Source: Methanobrevibacter gottschalkii DSM 11977
GTDB lineage: Archaea; Methanobacteriota; Methanobacteria; Methanobacteriales; Methanobacteriaceae
Assembly: GCF_003814835.1 (NCBI RefSeq)
Contig: NZ_RKRG01000002.1
Location: forward strand, 186,001-250,000
Direction: 5' to 3'
Length of the DNA stretch: 64,000 nucleotides
In this document: piece by piece, positions 9,500 to 19,157 of the stretch
Position numbering within the stretch: the stretch's first letter is position 1
How the letters are laid out: the number at the start of each line of letters is the position of its first letter
The notes under the pieces: model-generated
The model's database searches: none
The model's input: the letters and a program-made list of their open reading frames with translations, nothing else
What the model was told of the DNA's origin: nothing
Program-made: the position numbers and the translations under genes

Positions 9500-10406
9500 T
9501 TATACATTCTCCAGAAATTACTTTTTCTAATGTCCCATCAATTTTTTCAACAACAAGCGCCCCTTCTCTACTAATGCCTAACACATAGCCATCATAATAT
9601 TTATTGAATGGTTCTCTGACTTCTACAATTTTTCCAATTGAGTATGAACGTTTTCTCCATTCTTTTAAGATTTCTTCATATCCTTCATGATCAAAAAGTT
9701 CACTAATTTTTTCGAATTCTTCTAAGAAAAGTTTAATTAAAAGATTTTCATTTTCTTTTCTTCCAAGTTCTATTTCAAGGGTGGTGCTGCCATTTTTTAA
9801 TTCTTCTGGGAATTTTTCAATATCCACATTTGCATCAATACCCACTCCGATAATTACATTTTCAATTGTGTTGAATTTTGCCACAGCTTCGGTTAATATG
9901 CCGCAAATTTTTTTACCATTAATCAGGATGTCATTTGGCCATTTGATCTCAGGATTTTTAATTCCAACTTTTTCAAGAGTTTTTGCAACTGCAACACCTG
10001 TAGCCAATGTTATTAAAGGAAGTTTAGAGTGATCTACATGAGGATTTAAAACAATGGATAACCATACTCCACCTAATGGTGATTTCCATGATTTTCCAGA
10101 TCTGCCTCTTGCAGCTGTTTGTTTTTCAGAGATGATAACACTACCGTCTGCAATATTATTGGTTGACAGGAATTTGGCTATAGTATTTGTTGATTTAACT
10201 TCGTTGAATACATATAAATTTTTTCCAATGTATTTTGTATTCAGATTTTTTGAAATTTCATCAGCAATAATATGTTCTGTTTTTTGTTTTCCAATTTCTT
10301 CAACTAGATTTTTGAAGTCATTGATGTCAACTTGTTTTATTTCATCAATAGTTTCAGTAGAAAGTTTACCCTCTTTTTTTAATAAGTTCATTATTTCTTC
10401 TTTCAT
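9489..10406 (-). CDS. birA: Biotin-[acetyl-CoA carboxylase/pyruvate carboxylase] ligase
   Basis: 305 residues. The catalytic domain shows the biotinyl-AMP loop GRSGKSWKSPLGG, the motif KWPNDILINGKKICGILTEA and a C-terminal SH3-like domain. The N-terminal 70 residues are an extra region that could be a degenerate helix-turn-helix. It would biotinylate the carboxylase carrier subunit (PycB). It lies directly downstream of pycA on the same strand; a pycA-ligase operon is known from Methanothermobacter. Confidence 0.92.
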   Translation of the reverse strand: MKEEIMNLLKKEGKLSTETIDEIKQVDINDFKNLVEEIGKQKTEHIIADEISKNLNTKYIGKNLYVFNEVKSTNTIAKFLSTNNIADGSVIISEKQTAARGRSGKSWKSPLGGVWLSIVLNPHVDHSKLPLITLATGVAVAKTLEKVGIKNPEIKWPNDILINGKKICGILTEAVAKFNTIENVIIGVGIDANVDIEKFPEELKNGSTTLEIELGRKENENLLIKLFLEEFEKISELFDHEGYEEILKEWRKRSYSIGKIVEVREPFNKYYDGYVLGISREGALVVEKIDGTLEKVISGECIIKN

Positions 10407-10419
10407 TGACGAATCCCCG

Positions 10420-11913
10420 TTATTTTTTTTGCATATTGTGGCTTCTTGCCATATTCTGATAAGATCCTACAGCTGCAGATATTGCGGCTATTTTTTTTCC
10501 AGGCATAAATGTTGATTTTAATCTGTTAACATATTCATGATCTTCTGCAATAACATTTTCCATTTCTTTTTCAATACCTTTTTTATAAGTATCAATAAAG
10601 TGAGTATTCAGGTCACCTGAAATAAAGTTAGGATTTCTTAAAATAGCTTTATGGAATGGGATTGTAGTTTTAACGCCTAAAATGATATATTCACTTAATG
10701 CTCTTTTCATTCTATTAATTGCATCATTCCTGTCTCTTCCATAGGCAATTAATTTTGAAATCATTGAATCATAAAATGTTGGAATTGTATAATTCATGTA
10801 TACTCCACTGTCTAAACGTACACCTGGTCCTCCGGGAGATCTGTAACCTGTAATTTTACCGGGATTTGGTGCAAAGTCATTAAGAGGATCTTCAGCATTA
10901 ATACGACATTCAATTGCATGTCCTGTTATTTTAATATCTTTTTGTTCATAGCTTAATTCATCACCATTGGCTATTAAAATTTGTTGCTTTATTAAATCAG
11001 TGTTAGTAACAAGTTCAGTAATAGGGTGTTCTACTTGAATACGTGTATTCATTTCAAGGAAGTAATATTGTCCATTATCATATAAAAATTCAACTGTACC
11101 TGCACTAGTATAACCTATATATTCGGCAGCTTTAACTGCACTTCCGCCCATTTCATCTCTTAATTCTTCAGTCATAATAGGGGATGGAGCTTCTTCTAAA
11201 AGTTTCTGATGTCTTCTTTGAATAGAACATTCACGATCGCCAACGTGGATTACATTTCCATGTTCATCTGCCAAGAGTTGGAATTCAATGTGGCGTGGCT
11301 TTTCAAGATATTTTTCAATAAATACTGTTGAATCACCGAAGTTAGTTGATGCAACAGATTGTGTAGATTCAATTGCACGTACAAGTTCATCTTCCTCATA
11401 AACTGCACGCATACCAATACCTCCACCACCTGCAGAAGCTTTTACAATTACAGGATATCCAATTTGACGAGCTATATCTTTAGCTTCTTCAATATCTGTA
11501 ATACCTTCTGGTGTACCTTCAATTACAGGAACGCCTGCTTTTTTCATAAGTGCTTTGGAAGTAATTTTATCTCCCATTTTATTAATTACATCTCCACTTG
11601 GTCCGATGAGTTTAATTCCATTCTTTTTACATTCTTCACCGAATTTTGAATTTTCAGCTAAAAATCCGTATCCTGGGTGAATTGCATCTGCACCGGATTC
11701 AAGTGCAATATTAATAATTTTTTCAATATTTAAGTAAGATTTCGCAGGTGAAGGATTTCCTAATGGGTAGCTTTCATCTGCATAATTTGTATAAAGAGAA
11801 GTTTTATCGGCATCGGAGTATATGGATACACTTTTAATATCAAGTTCACGACAAGCACGCATAACTCTTATTGCAATTTCTCCTCTATTTGCAATTAATA
11901 CTTTTTCAAACAT
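10420..11913 (-). CDS. pycA: Pyruvate carboxylase subunit A (biotin carboxylase)
   Basis: 497 residues with the complete biotin carboxylase pattern: [18 protein letters not shown] at the N-terminus, the ATP-grasp glycine loop [12 protein letters not shown], the active-site stretch [14 protein letters not shown] and RIQVEH-linked residues. It carboxylates biotin on PycB to make oxaloacetate, the entry to the reductive TCA branch. ATG at 11913 with GAGG just upstream is preferred to an in-frame TTG at 11925. PycB is not in the window. Confidence 0.93.
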   Translation of the reverse strand: MFEKVLIANRGEIAIRVMRACRELDIKSVSIYSDADKTSLYTNYADESYPLGNPSPAKSYLNIEKIINIALESGADAIHPGYGFLAENSKFGEECKKNGIKLIGPSGDVINKMGDKITSKALMKKAGVPVIEGTPEGITDIEEAKDIARQIGYPVIVKASAGGGGIGMRAVYEEDELVRAIESTQSVASTNFGDSTVFIEKYLEKPRHIEFQLLADEHGNVIHVGDRECSIQRRHQKLLEEAPSPIMTEELRDEMGGSAVKAAEYIGYTSAGTVEFLYDNGQYYFLEMNTRIQVEHPITELVTNTDLIKQQILIANGDELSYEQKDIKITGHAIECRINAEDPLNDFAPNPGKITGYRSPGGPGVRLDSGVYMNYTIPTFYDSMISKLIAYGRDRNDAINRMKRALSEYIILGVKTTIPFHKAILRNPNFISGDLNTHFIDTYKKGIEKEMENVIAEDHEYVNRLKSTFMPGKKIAAISAAVGSYQNMARSHNMQKK

Positions 11914-12104
11914 TTGAAACCTCAAATTAATTTTTCATATGAATAGTTATATATTATTAATTAATATATTAAATGTTTGATTAATGGAAAAATTGAAGTA
12001 TTTTTCCAGAACTTTAAAATTGTTAAAAATTTTATTTGTTTGTGTTTTTTTCTATTTTCAATATAAAAAACAATATATTTATATACTGATTAATATATAC
12101 TCTA

Positions 12105-12185
12105 TATTAATATATTCTCTGAGTATGAAAAAGTTGGTAGCATAAAAAGAAGCTACAGATATTATAACTGATATAATATCTTGTA
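12105..12185 (+). ncRNA. Candidate small RNA with two hairpins
   Basis: Downstream of TTTATATA (12078-12085), a transcript starting near 12105 would contain GTAGC (12137-12141) paired with GCTAC (12152-12156). This is followed by a perfect 9-base stem, GATATTATA (12158-12166) with TATAATATC (12172-12180). No coding potential was seen. This is a structural inference only; AT-rich DNA produces such repeats by chance. Confidence 0.25.
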
Positions 12186-12226
12186 AATGTGTAAATTAAT
12201 GAGTGATATATAAATGTAGGGAAATC

Positions 12227-12234
12227 TTTATATA
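12227..12234 (+). promoter_or_regulatory. TATA box of the RNA methyltransferase gene (leaderless)
   Basis: TTTATATA preceded by a purine-rich GGAAA (BRE-like). The ATG at 12259 lies about 28 bases from the box centre, which is the usual distance to the transcription start. The mRNA is therefore probably leaderless, and no Shine-Dalgarno sequence is present. Confidence 0.55.
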
Positions 12235-12258
12235 CTTTATTTAATATAATTTAAAGTA

Positions 12259-13086
12259 ATGTATAAAGATGAGCTATCTATATTTATTCCGAACTCATTT
12301 CTTTCGGAGTCTAAAGATCTTAAAATCCGTACTTATAAGGTAGGTATTTTGGGCAGAGCTTTAGCTATTTTTCAAGCGGATAATGTTATTATTTATAATG
12401 ATGATAATGTTAAAAATGAAGATGGAGAAATGGATGGAGAATTTATTGCTGAAATTTTGAATTATATGAATACTCCTCAATATTTGAGGAAAAAAGCATT
12501 TCCTATAAGATCTGAATTAAAGCATGTTGGTATTCTCCCACCTCTCAGAACTCCTCATCATCCTATTAATAGTCAACCAGACGTGGGTGATTATAGACAA
12601 GGTTTTACTGTTAAGAGAAATAAGAAAGGAACTTATGTGGATATAGGTATGGATAAACTTGCATTCTGTAAAGAGCAACTTTCTGTTAAAAGAATTTTTG
12701 ACTTTAAGATTACTAAAATTGCTAAGAAAGAAGTAATAGTCACACCTGATAAACCAGATGACGTTTACTGGGGATATAATGTTATATCTTCTACTAAGAG
12801 TCTTAAAAATAGCTTAAAATTAATTAAACCTGATCTTGTTGTTGAAACTACAAGATATGGGGATTATATTAATTCTATTTTTGATGAATTAAAATCAAAA
12901 CTCAATGAATCTAAAAGTATTGCTATTTTATTTGGTGGCCCATATTCTTCAATTCAAGAGGATGTTTCTAATCCAAATTGGGATTTGTTTAAATTAAATA
13001 CTATTCCTGGACAAGGAACTGAAACTGTTAGAAGTGAAGAGGCTGTTGTCGCTACACTTTCTTTATTCAATTGTATGAGATTTTAA
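12259..13086 (+). CDS. SPOUT-type RNA methyltransferase (putative RNA uridine N3 methyltransferase)
   Basis: 275 residues with the pattern of archaeal DUF171/C9orf114-type SPOUT enzymes: an N-terminal IFIPNSFLSE strand, the segment KKAFPIRSELKHVGILPPL, an inserted OB-like region (about 120-185) and a C-terminal knot region with FGGPYSSIQED and NTIPGQGTETVRSEEA. It would methylate rRNA using S-adenosylmethionine. The position immediately upstream of rpl3 is a common archaeal arrangement and supports a ribosome-related target. Confidence 0.85.
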   Translation: MYKDELSIFIPNSFLSESKDLKIRTYKVGILGRALAIFQADNVIIYNDDNVKNEDGEMDGEFIAEILNYMNTPQYLRKKAFPIRSELKHVGILPPLRTPHHPINSQPDVGDYRQGFTVKRNKKGTYVDIGMDKLAFCKEQLSVKRIFDFKITKIAKKEVIVTPDKPDDVYWGYNVISSTKSLKNSLKLIKPDLVVETTRYGDYINSIFDELKSKLNESKSIAILFGGPYSSIQEDVSNPNWDLFKLNTIPGQGTETVRSEEAVVATLSLFNCMRF

Positions 13087-13424
13087 TTCTCGTGATTTAT
13101 TAGTTTTACACTCTAATAGATAACTTGCTCAACTTTTTATACATGGATATTTTTAGGACTTTCTAAAAATAATCTTAGCACAGAATTATTTATACATTAG
13201 ATATATTCTTTATTGTGCTCCAATTGAATTTAACTCAATAGAGTATATTAGAATTTAATATTTATCTAGTTGTAATTTTGCTTACAGCTATTTATTAACT
13301 CGATGAGATTGTATTTATTAGAATCTTGTCAAAATTTATTAGTAGTTATTAAATTAACTATTAAGCTACAAAAATTAAAATAATTTAAAAAATAAGGAAA
13401 AATATTAATAAGGAGGTTAATTAA
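13087..13424 (+). promoter_or_regulatory. Promoter and long leader of the ribosomal superoperon
   Basis: No gene is visible. TATA candidates lie at 13135-13144 (TTTTTATACA) and 13186-13198 (TTATTTATACATT). Between them is a perfect inverted repeat with 9-base arms (13148-13156 and 13163-13171). If the second box is used, the mRNA has a leader of about 200 bases before rpl3, long enough for feedback control. GGAGG lies just before the rpl3 start. Confidence 0.5.
13148..13171. promoter_or_regulatory. Inverted repeat upstream of rpl3
   Basis: TATTTTTAG and CTAAAAATA separated by the 6-base GACTTT; all nine positions pair. It sits between two TATA candidates, so it could be an operator or the terminator hairpin of the upstream methyltransferase gene. 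The absence of a following T-run favours the former. Confidence 0.4.
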
Positions 13425-14435
13425 ATGGTAAGACATCACCAGCCAAGAAAAGGGTCTGTTGCTTTTAGTCCAAGGAAAAGAGCAGCTAAAGAAACCCCTA
13501 GAGTAAAATCTTGGCCTCAAATTGATGAACCAAAATTACTCGGCCTCGCAGGTTATAAAGTCGGTATGACTCATGTTTTAATGACTGATTCCGATAAAAA
13601 CTCTCCAACTAATGGTATGGAAGTTTTCACTCCAGTAACTGTATTGGAAGTACCTCCGGTCGTAGTAATGGGAATTAGAGCTTATGAAAAAACTTCTCGT
13701 GGATTGAAAGTAATCACCGAAGTTCTTGCAGACAATTTAGATAAAGAACTTTCAAGGAAAATCTCTCTTCCTAAAGAATACAATAAATCTGAAGCTATTG
13801 CAAAAATACAAGGTGCATTAGAAAACACAGAAGAAATTAGGGTATTAGTACATACAAATCCAAAAGTAACTAGCGTACCTAAGAAAAAACCAGATATATT
13901 TGAATGTGGTATTGGAGGATCCAATCCTGAAGAAAAATTGAATACTGCATTAGAATTATTAGGTAATGAAGTAAAAGCTAGTGAAATCTTCAATGAAGGA
14001 GAATTTGTTGATGCTATCGCAACTACTAAAGGAAAAGGATTCCAAGGTGTAGTTAAAAGATGGGGAATTAGAATTCAATATGGTAAAGCTGTAAGAGCAG
14101 GTAAAGGTAGACACGTAGGTTCTATCGGGCCTTGGACTCCTAGAAGAACCATGTGGACTGTAGCTCAAGCAGGTCAAATGGGATACCATAAAAGAACTGA
14201 ATTCAACAAAAGGATTTTAAAAATTGCATCAGCAGATGAAGTTGATCAAATCAATCCTGATGGGGGATTTATAAAATATGGACTTGTTAAAAATGATTAT
14301 GTTTTAGTTAAAGGATCCCTTCCAGGACCTTCTAAAAGATTAGTAATTTTAAGACAACCTATTAGACCTAATAATAAAGCTGAGGATATCCCTCAAATTA
14401 ATTATATTAGTACTAAATCTAAACAAGGGGCATAA
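13425..14435 (+). CDS. rpl3: 50S ribosomal protein uL3
   Basis: 336 residues, typical for archaeal/eukaryal uL3. It starts MVRHHQPRKGSVAFSPRKRA, and the central signature GKGFQGVVKRWG and GPWTPRRTMW loops reach the peptidyl transferase centre. It opens the superoperon, with a strong GGAGG site and a long leader. rpl4 follows after two bases. Confidence 0.97.
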   Translation: MVRHHQPRKGSVAFSPRKRAAKETPRVKSWPQIDEPKLLGLAGYKVGMTHVLMTDSDKNSPTNGMEVFTPVTVLEVPPVVVMGIRAYEKTSRGLKVITEVLADNLDKELSRKISLPKEYNKSEAIAKIQGALENTEEIRVLVHTNPKVTSVPKKKPDIFECGIGGSNPEEKLNTALELLGNEVKASEIFNEGEFVDAIATTKGKGFQGVVKRWGIRIQYGKAVRAGKGRHVGSIGPWTPRRTMWTVAQAGQMGYHKRTEFNKRILKIASADEVDQINPDGGFIKYGLVKNDYVLVKGSLPGPSKRLVILRQPIRPNNKAEDIPQINYISTKSKQGA

Positions 14436-14437
14436 TC

Positions 14438-15202
14438 ATGAAAGTTAATGTTTATTCTATTAATGGGGAAGTTAAAGAAGAAATTGAACTTCCAGCTATT
14501 TTTGATGAAGTATACAGACCAGATTTAATCAAAAGAGCTGTACTTTCTGCACAATCTGCAAGAGTACAACCATGGGGTAACGATCCAATGGCAGGTAAAA
14601 GAACTTCTGCTAAAGGTTGGGGTTCAGGTAGAGGAACCGCTAGAGTGCCTAGGATTAAAAATGGTTCTAAAGCAGCATTTGTACCAATGGCAGTTGGTGG
14701 TAGAAAAGCACACCCTACTAGAGCTGAGAAAAATCATCATGAAAAAATCAACATAAAAGAAAGAAGATTTGCAATAAGATCTGCTGTTGCAGCAACTACT
14801 AATAAAGAAATTGTTGAAAACAGAGGTCACAAAGTTGCAGATTTAGAACAAGTTCCTATCATTGTTGAAGATGAAATTGAAGCTGTTAAAACTGCTAAAC
14901 AAACTCGTGAAATTTTCCAAAACTTAGGTGTTTACGACGATATACTACGTGCTAAAGAAGGAAAAAGAATCAGAGCAGGTAGAGGTAAAACCAGAGGAAG
15001 AAAATACAAAAAAGTAAAAGGACCTCTTGTAGTTGTTGGTGAAAATAAAGGTATCCATTTAGGTGCAAGAAACCATGCAGGTGTAGATGTTGTGGTTGCT
15101 GAAAACTTAAATGCTGAATTATTAGCACCAGGTACCCATGCAGGAAGACTTACTATTTACACTAAATCAGCAGTTGAAAAATTGGGAGGTTTATTCCAAT
15201 AA
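14438..15202 (+). CDS. rpl4: 50S ribosomal protein uL4
   Basis: 254 residues of archaeal/eukaryal uL4 (L1e). The extended tunnel loop contains PWGNDPMAGKRTSAKGWGSG and RVPRIKNG. The loop lines the exit tunnel near uL22. It is packed between rpl3 and rpl23. In bacteria uL4 is the autoregulator of this operon; whether that holds here is unknown. Confidence 0.96.
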   Translation: MKVNVYSINGEVKEEIELPAIFDEVYRPDLIKRAVLSAQSARVQPWGNDPMAGKRTSAKGWGSGRGTARVPRIKNGSKAAFVPMAVGGRKAHPTRAEKNHHEKINIKERRFAIRSAVAATTNKEIVENRGHKVADLEQVPIIVEDEIEAVKTAKQTREIFQNLGVYDDILRAKEGKRIRAGRGKTRGRKYKKVKGPLVVVGENKGIHLGARNHAGVDVVVAENLNAELLAPGTHAGRLTIYTKSAVEKLGGLFQ

Positions 15203-15225
15203 TTATTGGAAGATAGGTGATTATT

Positions 15226-15486
15226 ATGAATGCATACTCAATTATTATTAAACCTCATGTTACTGAAAAAACCATGAACTTAATTGATCAAAATAATGTG
15301 ATTACTTTTGTGGTAAATCGTGAATCTAATAAAAGTCAAATCAAAAGAGCTTTTGAAGAATTATACGAAGAAAAAGTAGCTAAAGTTAATACTCATATTA
15401 CTACTAAAGGTGTAAAAGTAGCATACATCAAACTTGTTGAAGAAGAAATGGCAGAAGAACTCGCTGTCAGAATAGGTGTATTCTAA
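15226..15486 (+). CDS. rpl23: 50S ribosomal protein uL23
   Basis: 86 residues. It contains IIKPHVTEKTMNLID and the conserved NKSQIKRAFEELY, and forms part of the docking platform for signal recognition particle and SecY at the tunnel exit. The ATG at 15226 with GGTGA seven bases upstream is chosen; an in-frame GTG at 15217 is part of that ribosome binding site. Confidence 0.95.
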   Translation: MNAYSIIIKPHVTEKTMNLIDQNNVITFVVNRESNKSQIKRAFEELYEEKVAKVNTHITTKGVKVAYIKLVEEEMAEELAVRIGVF

Positions 15487-15498
15487 GGAGGAATTTGA

Positions 15499-16224
15499 AT
15501 GGGAAAACGATTAATACATCAAAGAAGAGGAAGAGGAACTCCTGCTCACCGTGTTGCTTCTCATCGTTTCAAAGATAAAATTAGATACAGATCTTACGAT
15601 GCATTAGAAAAAGAAGGCAGTATCAAAGGTAAAGTTATTGATATATTACATGATCCTGCAAGAACCGCTCCTATTGCTGAAGTAAAATTCGAAAATGGTG
15701 AAAAGAAATATATCCTAGCACCTGAAAGCATCCAAATTAATGATGAAATTGAATGCGGTATTTCCGCTCCTATTAAATTTGGTAACACATTACCACTTGC
15801 TGAAATTCCTGAAGGTACTCCAATTTATGATATTGAAAACACACCTGGTGATGGCGGACGTTTTGTAAGATCTTCTGGAACTTATGCTTCTGTAGTTACT
15901 CATGATGCAAATCAAGCTGTTGTTGAATTACCATCTGGAGAATTAAAATACTTAAATCCTAATTGCCGTGCAAGTATTGGTGTAGTTGCTGGTGGAGGTA
16001 GAAAAGATAAACCATTCCTTAAAGCTGGTAAAAGATGGCATGCTTATAAAGCTAAAGGTAAGAAATTCATGACTGTTAGAGGAGTAGCAATGAATGCTGT
16101 AGATCACCCTCATGGGGGAGGTAACAGACAACATCCTGGTCGTCCAACTACTGTTTCAAGACATGCACCGCCAGGAAGAAAAGTTGGTTCAATTGCAGCT
16201 AAGAGAACAGGTTTAAAAAGATAG
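15499..16224 (+). CDS. rpl2: 50S ribosomal protein uL2
   Basis: 241 residues. The N-terminal basic stretch MGKRLIHQRRGRGTPAHR and the C-terminal signature MNAVDHPHGGGNRQHPG near residue 195-212 include the histidine associated with peptidyl transferase activity. Archaeal length. AAGGAGG precedes the start by six bases. Confidence 0.97.
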   Translation: MGKRLIHQRRGRGTPAHRVASHRFKDKIRYRSYDALEKEGSIKGKVIDILHDPARTAPIAEVKFENGEKKYILAPESIQINDEIECGISAPIKFGNTLPLAEIPEGTPIYDIENTPGDGGRFVRSSGTYASVVTHDANQAVVELPSGELKYLNPNCRASIGVVAGGGRKDKPFLKAGKRWHAYKAKGKKFMTVRGVAMNAVDHPHGGGNRQHPGRPTTVSRHAPPGRKVGSIAAKRTGLKR

Positions 16225-16239
16225 ATAGAGGGTGTTTCA

Positions 16240-16650
16240 TTGGCAAGAAAAATATTTAAATATAAAGGTTATACTCTTGAAGAACTTCAACAAATGTCTT
16301 TAGAGGAAGTAATGGAATTATTCCCTGCAAGACAAAGAAGATCTTTAAAAAGAGGATTCTTACCAAGACAACAAATTGTTTTGGATAAAATGAGAAAATT
16401 AAATAAAGAAGGAACTAAAGATGGTCGTCCTGTTGTTATTAGGACCCACTGTAGAGACATGATTGTTATACCTGAGATGGTTGGAACCACTTTTGGTATT
16501 TATGATGGTCAAAATTTTGTTGAAGTTACTATTGCGCCAGAAATGATTGGTCATTACTTTGGTGAATACGCACCAACAAGAAAAAGAGTTCAACACGGAG
16601 ACCCAGGTATGGGTGCTACTAGATCATCCATGTTTGTACCACTTAAATAA
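16240..16650 (+). CDS. rps19: 30S ribosomal protein uS19
   Basis: 136 residues, archaeal type with an N-terminal extension before the conserved core. [15 protein letters not shown]-type residues and the motif [20 protein letters not shown] are visible. It sits on the 30S head near the A-site finger. The start is TTG at 16240, preceded by GAGGGTG; no ATG is in a plausible position. Confidence 0.95.
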   Translation: MARKIFKYKGYTLEELQQMSLEEVMELFPARQRRSLKRGFLPRQQIVLDKMRKLNKEGTKDGRPVVIRTHCRDMIVIPEMVGTTFGIYDGQNFVEVTIAPEMIGHYFGEYAPTRKRVQHGDPGMGATRSSMFVPLK

Positions 16651-16662
16651 GGAGATTAGAAC

Positions 16663-17127
16663 ATGGCTAACAAATATGCTTATAATGAAGAAGTTGATGA
16701 AGCAAAAACTGCACGTGCTATGGCAAAATCTCTTAAGATTTCTCCAAAACACAGTGTTGAGATTTGCAGTGCAATCAGAGGAATGGATGTAGGTAAAGCT
16801 AAAGATTACTTAGAAGATGTTATTGAAATGAAAAAAGCAGTTCCTTTCAAAAGACACAACAAAAAAGTTGGTCACAGAAAAGGACTCAAAGGATGGGCTT
16901 CTGGTAGATACCCTGTAAAAGCTGCTGAACAAATATTGAAAGTTTTAGAAAATGCAGAAGCTAATGCAGAGTACAAAGGTATGGATACTGAAAAATTATT
17001 CATTGAACATATCTCAAGTCATAAAGGTGTTGTAATTCCAGGATATATCCCAAGAGCATTCGGTAGAATGACTCCATTCAATACACCTACTACTCATATT
17101 CAAATTGTATTACAGGAGGCTAACTAA
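16663..17127 (+). CDS. rpl22: 50S ribosomal protein uL22
   Basis: 154 residues. The archaeal uL22 core is visible, with [34 protein letters not shown] and the tunnel-lining beta hairpin ending [17 protein letters not shown]. It ends with a one-base overlap (TAATG) with rps3, indicating coupled translation. Confidence 0.96.
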   Translation: MANKYAYNEEVDEAKTARAMAKSLKISPKHSVEICSAIRGMDVGKAKDYLEDVIEMKKAVPFKRHNKKVGHRKGLKGWASGRYPVKAAEQILKVLENAEANAEYKGMDTEKLFIEHISSHKGVVIPGYIPRAFGRMTPFNTPTTHIQIVLQEAN

Positions 17128-17882
17128 TGATAGAAAAAGATTTTGTCACAGAGGGCCTTAAAAGAACTAGAATTGATGAATACTTAGAAAAAGAACTAGA
17201 AAGAGCTGGATACGGTGGTATGGATGTTCAAATTACTCCTTTAGGAACCATGGTTGTTGTTTATGCAGAAAGACCTGGTATGGTTATTGGTAGAGGGGGT
17301 AAAAATGTAAGAGCTATTACCAACACTCTTAAAACTGATTTTGGTTTAGATAATCCTCAAATTGAAGTTAAAGAAGTTGAAGTTCCTGAACTTAATCCTA
17401 AAATCATGGCTTACAAAATATCTAATATGTTACAAAGGGGAATGCACTTCAGAAGAGTTGCTTACTCAACCATTCGTAGAATTATGGGTGCAGGAGCTCA
17501 AGGTGTTGAAGTAACCATTTCTGGTAAAATTAGAGGTTCAAGATCTGCTGTAGCTAAATTCGTTGAAGGATACATTAAAAAATGTGGTGAACCTTCAATC
17601 AGATTAGTTGAAGAAGGTTTTGCTACTGCTCAATTAAAACCTGGTGTTTTAGGTATTTATGTAAGAATTATGCCTCCAGAAACTGTATTACCTGATTCTG
17701 TTGAAATTCTTCCTCCTAAAATAATCATCGAAGAAGATGGTGAAGTTACTGAAGAAGAAATTGATATTGAAACTGAAGAAGTCATCGAAGAAGATATCAT
17801 TGAAGAAGTCGAAGACCTCGATGAATTAGAAGAAGTTGTTGAAGAAGAATCTACTGAAGAAGTAGAGGAAGACGATAGTTAA
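17127..17882 (+). CDS. rps3: 30S ribosomal protein uS3
   Basis: 251 residues. An N-terminal KH domain has VIGRGGKNVRAITN; the C-terminal domain includes SGKIRGSRSAVAKFVEGYIK. It closes with an unusually long acidic tail of about 50 residues, mostly E, D, V and I. Acidic tails occur on uS3 of several Methanobacteriales. It helps form the mRNA entry site. Confidence 0.96.
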   Translation: MIEKDFVTEGLKRTRIDEYLEKELERAGYGGMDVQITPLGTMVVVYAERPGMVIGRGGKNVRAITNTLKTDFGLDNPQIEVKEVEVPELNPKIMAYKISNMLQRGMHFRRVAYSTIRRIMGAGAQGVEVTISGKIRGSRSAVAKFVEGYIKKCGEPSIRLVEEGFATAQLKPGVLGIYVRIMPPETVLPDSVEILPPKIIIEEDGEVTEEEIDIETEEVIEEDIIEEVEDLDELEEVVEEESTEEVEEDDS

Positions 17883-17916
17883 ATTTCAATTTAATTATCT
17901 TAAAAGAGTTGGAACA

Positions 17917-18123
17917 ATGGCGATTTTAAGAAGTAAAGAAATTTGGGACATGGAAGTTGATGAGATTCAAGATAAATTAGTTGAACTCAGAGCTGAATTA
18001 TCCAAAAACATTTCTAAAAGTGCAGCTGCCGGGATTAATGAAAATCCTGGGAAAATTAGAGAATTAAAAAGAACTATTGCTCGTGTTCTTACAATAATGA
18101 ACGAAAAACAAAAGGAGAATTAA
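17917..18123 (+). CDS. rpl29: 50S ribosomal protein uL29
   Basis: 68 residues, two-helix protein with ELRAELSKNISKSAAAG and NPGKIRELKRTIARVLT. It lies beside the tunnel exit with uL23. A 34-base gap separates it from rps3, and its stop directly abuts the start of the initiation factor gene. Confidence 0.94.
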   Translation: MAILRSKEIWDMEVDEIQDKLVELRAELSKNISKSAAAGINENPGKIRELKRTIARVLTIMNEKQKEN

Positions 18124-18462
18124 ATGTCAAAAATTTGTGATGTATGTGGGCTTCCTGAAGAACTTTGTGTTTGTGAAGAAATTGCACGTGAAGTTCAATC
18201 TTTGAAAGTTTTTACTGTAAGGAGAAGATTTGGAAAACTCATGACTATTATCGAAGGTATAGATGAACACGATATCGACATAAGAGAACTCACAAAAACC
18301 CTTAAAGCAAAATGTGCTTGTGGGGGAACTGCTAAAAATGGTCAAATAGAACTCCAAGGAGATCATAAAGTTAAGGTCAAAAAAGTTTTATCTGACATGG
18401 GTTTCTCATCTGATACTATTGAGATTCGTGAATCTAAGAAAAATAATAAGAAAAGGAGATAA
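18124..18462 (+). CDS. Translation initiation factor aIF1 (SUI1 family)
   Basis: 112 residues. A short N-terminal zinc-ribbon-like stretch CDVCGLPEELCVCEE (four cysteines) precedes the SUI1 domain with KVFTVRRRFGKLMTIIEGID and CACGGTAKNGQIELQGDH. It monitors start codon selection on the 30S subunit. No gap separates it from rpl29, and 82 bases follow before rnp1. Confidence 0.93.
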   Translation: MSKICDVCGLPEELCVCEEIAREVQSLKVFTVRRRFGKLMTIIEGIDEHDIDIRELTKTLKAKCACGGTAKNGQIELQGDHKVKVKKVLSDMGFSSDTIEIRESKKNNKKRR

Positions 18463-18544
18463 TTCATCTATTCGATATGTTTTTCAATTAAATTATTGTA
18501 ATTCTGCATAATTTATTGTAAATGTTATATTAAGAGATGATACT

Positions 18545-18823
18545 ATGATTACTTCAAATAATTTGGTTCATCATGAATTCATTGGATTAAGAATTCATGC
18601 CATGAATCCGAAGAATCCTTCTCTTAATTTAAAAGGAACAGTTATTGATGAGACAAAAAATACCATAATTATTGAAGAAGAAGATAACAATGAAAAAATG
18701 ATTCCTAAAAATGGAACTTTTTTCGTGTTTGAACTTCCGAATGGGGAAAAAATTAAAATTGATGGTAATATTTTGTCTATTCGTCCTGAAGATAGAATAA
18801 AAAAAAGATTTAAAAAAATATAA
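18545..18823 (+). CDS. rnp1: Ribonuclease P protein component 1 (Rpp29/Pop4)
   Basis: 92 residues. The Rpp29 fold is recognisable from [20 protein letters not shown], the strand [15 protein letters not shown] and the terminal [13 protein letters not shown]. It binds RNase P RNA, paired with Rpp21, for tRNA 5' processing. Its position before rps17 is the standard archaeal order. Confidence 0.92.
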   Translation: MITSNNLVHHEFIGLRIHAMNPKNPSLNLKGTVIDETKNTIIIEEEDNNEKMIPKNGTFFVFELPNGEKIKIDGNILSIRPEDRIKKRFKKI

Positions 18824-18834
18824 ACGGTGATAAT

Positions 18835-19152
18835 ATGGTTGGGCTTAACGTTCAAGAACCAGAAACTACATGTAATGACCCTAACTGCCCTTTCCATGGA
18901 ACTTTATCTGTAAGAGGTCAAGTTCTTGAAGGAATTGTTGTAAGTAACAAAGCAGAAAGAACTATTACTGTTGAACGTAGTTACTATAAATTCATTAAAA
19001 AATACGAAAGATATGAAAAAAGGAAATCTAAAATCAATGTTCACAAACCAGATTGCTTGAATGTGAATGTTGGTGATTCTGTAAAAATTGCAGAATGTAG
19101 ACCATTAAGTAAAACTAAACATTTTGTTTTAGTTGAAGTTAAAGGAGAGTAA
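18835..19152 (+). CDS. rps17: 30S ribosomal protein uS17
   Basis: 105 residues. The archaeal N-terminus [17 protein letters not shown] precedes the OB-fold core [19 protein letters not shown]. The ATG at 18835 follows GGTGATAAT. Eleven bases separate it from rnp1. Confidence 0.95.
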   Translation: MVGLNVQEPETTCNDPNCPFHGTLSVRGQVLEGIVVSNKAERTITVERSYYKFIKKYERYEKRKSKINVHKPDCLNVNVGDSVKIAECRPLSKTKHFVLVEVKGE

Positions 19153-19157
19153 ATATT

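Larger units (their letters stand above)
11914..12258. other. Intergenic region with divergent promoters and two hairpins
   Basis: About 345 bases, strongly AT-rich, separating pycA (minus) from the RNA methyltransferase gene (plus). It holds a minus-strand TATA-like run near 11950-11965, a plus-strand TATA candidate at 12078-12085 (TTTATATA) followed by two inverted repeats, and the TATA box of the downstream gene at 12227-12234. No open reading frame of note was seen. Confidence 0.5.

Noticed and set aside
10054-10515. A 153-codon plus-strand frame opposite birA and pycA
   Set aside because: It is antisense to two well-supported genes and has no ribosome binding site or family pattern.
16547-16792. 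An 81-codon plus-strand frame across the rps19-rpl22 junction
   Set aside because: It overlaps two certain ribosomal protein genes in another frame.
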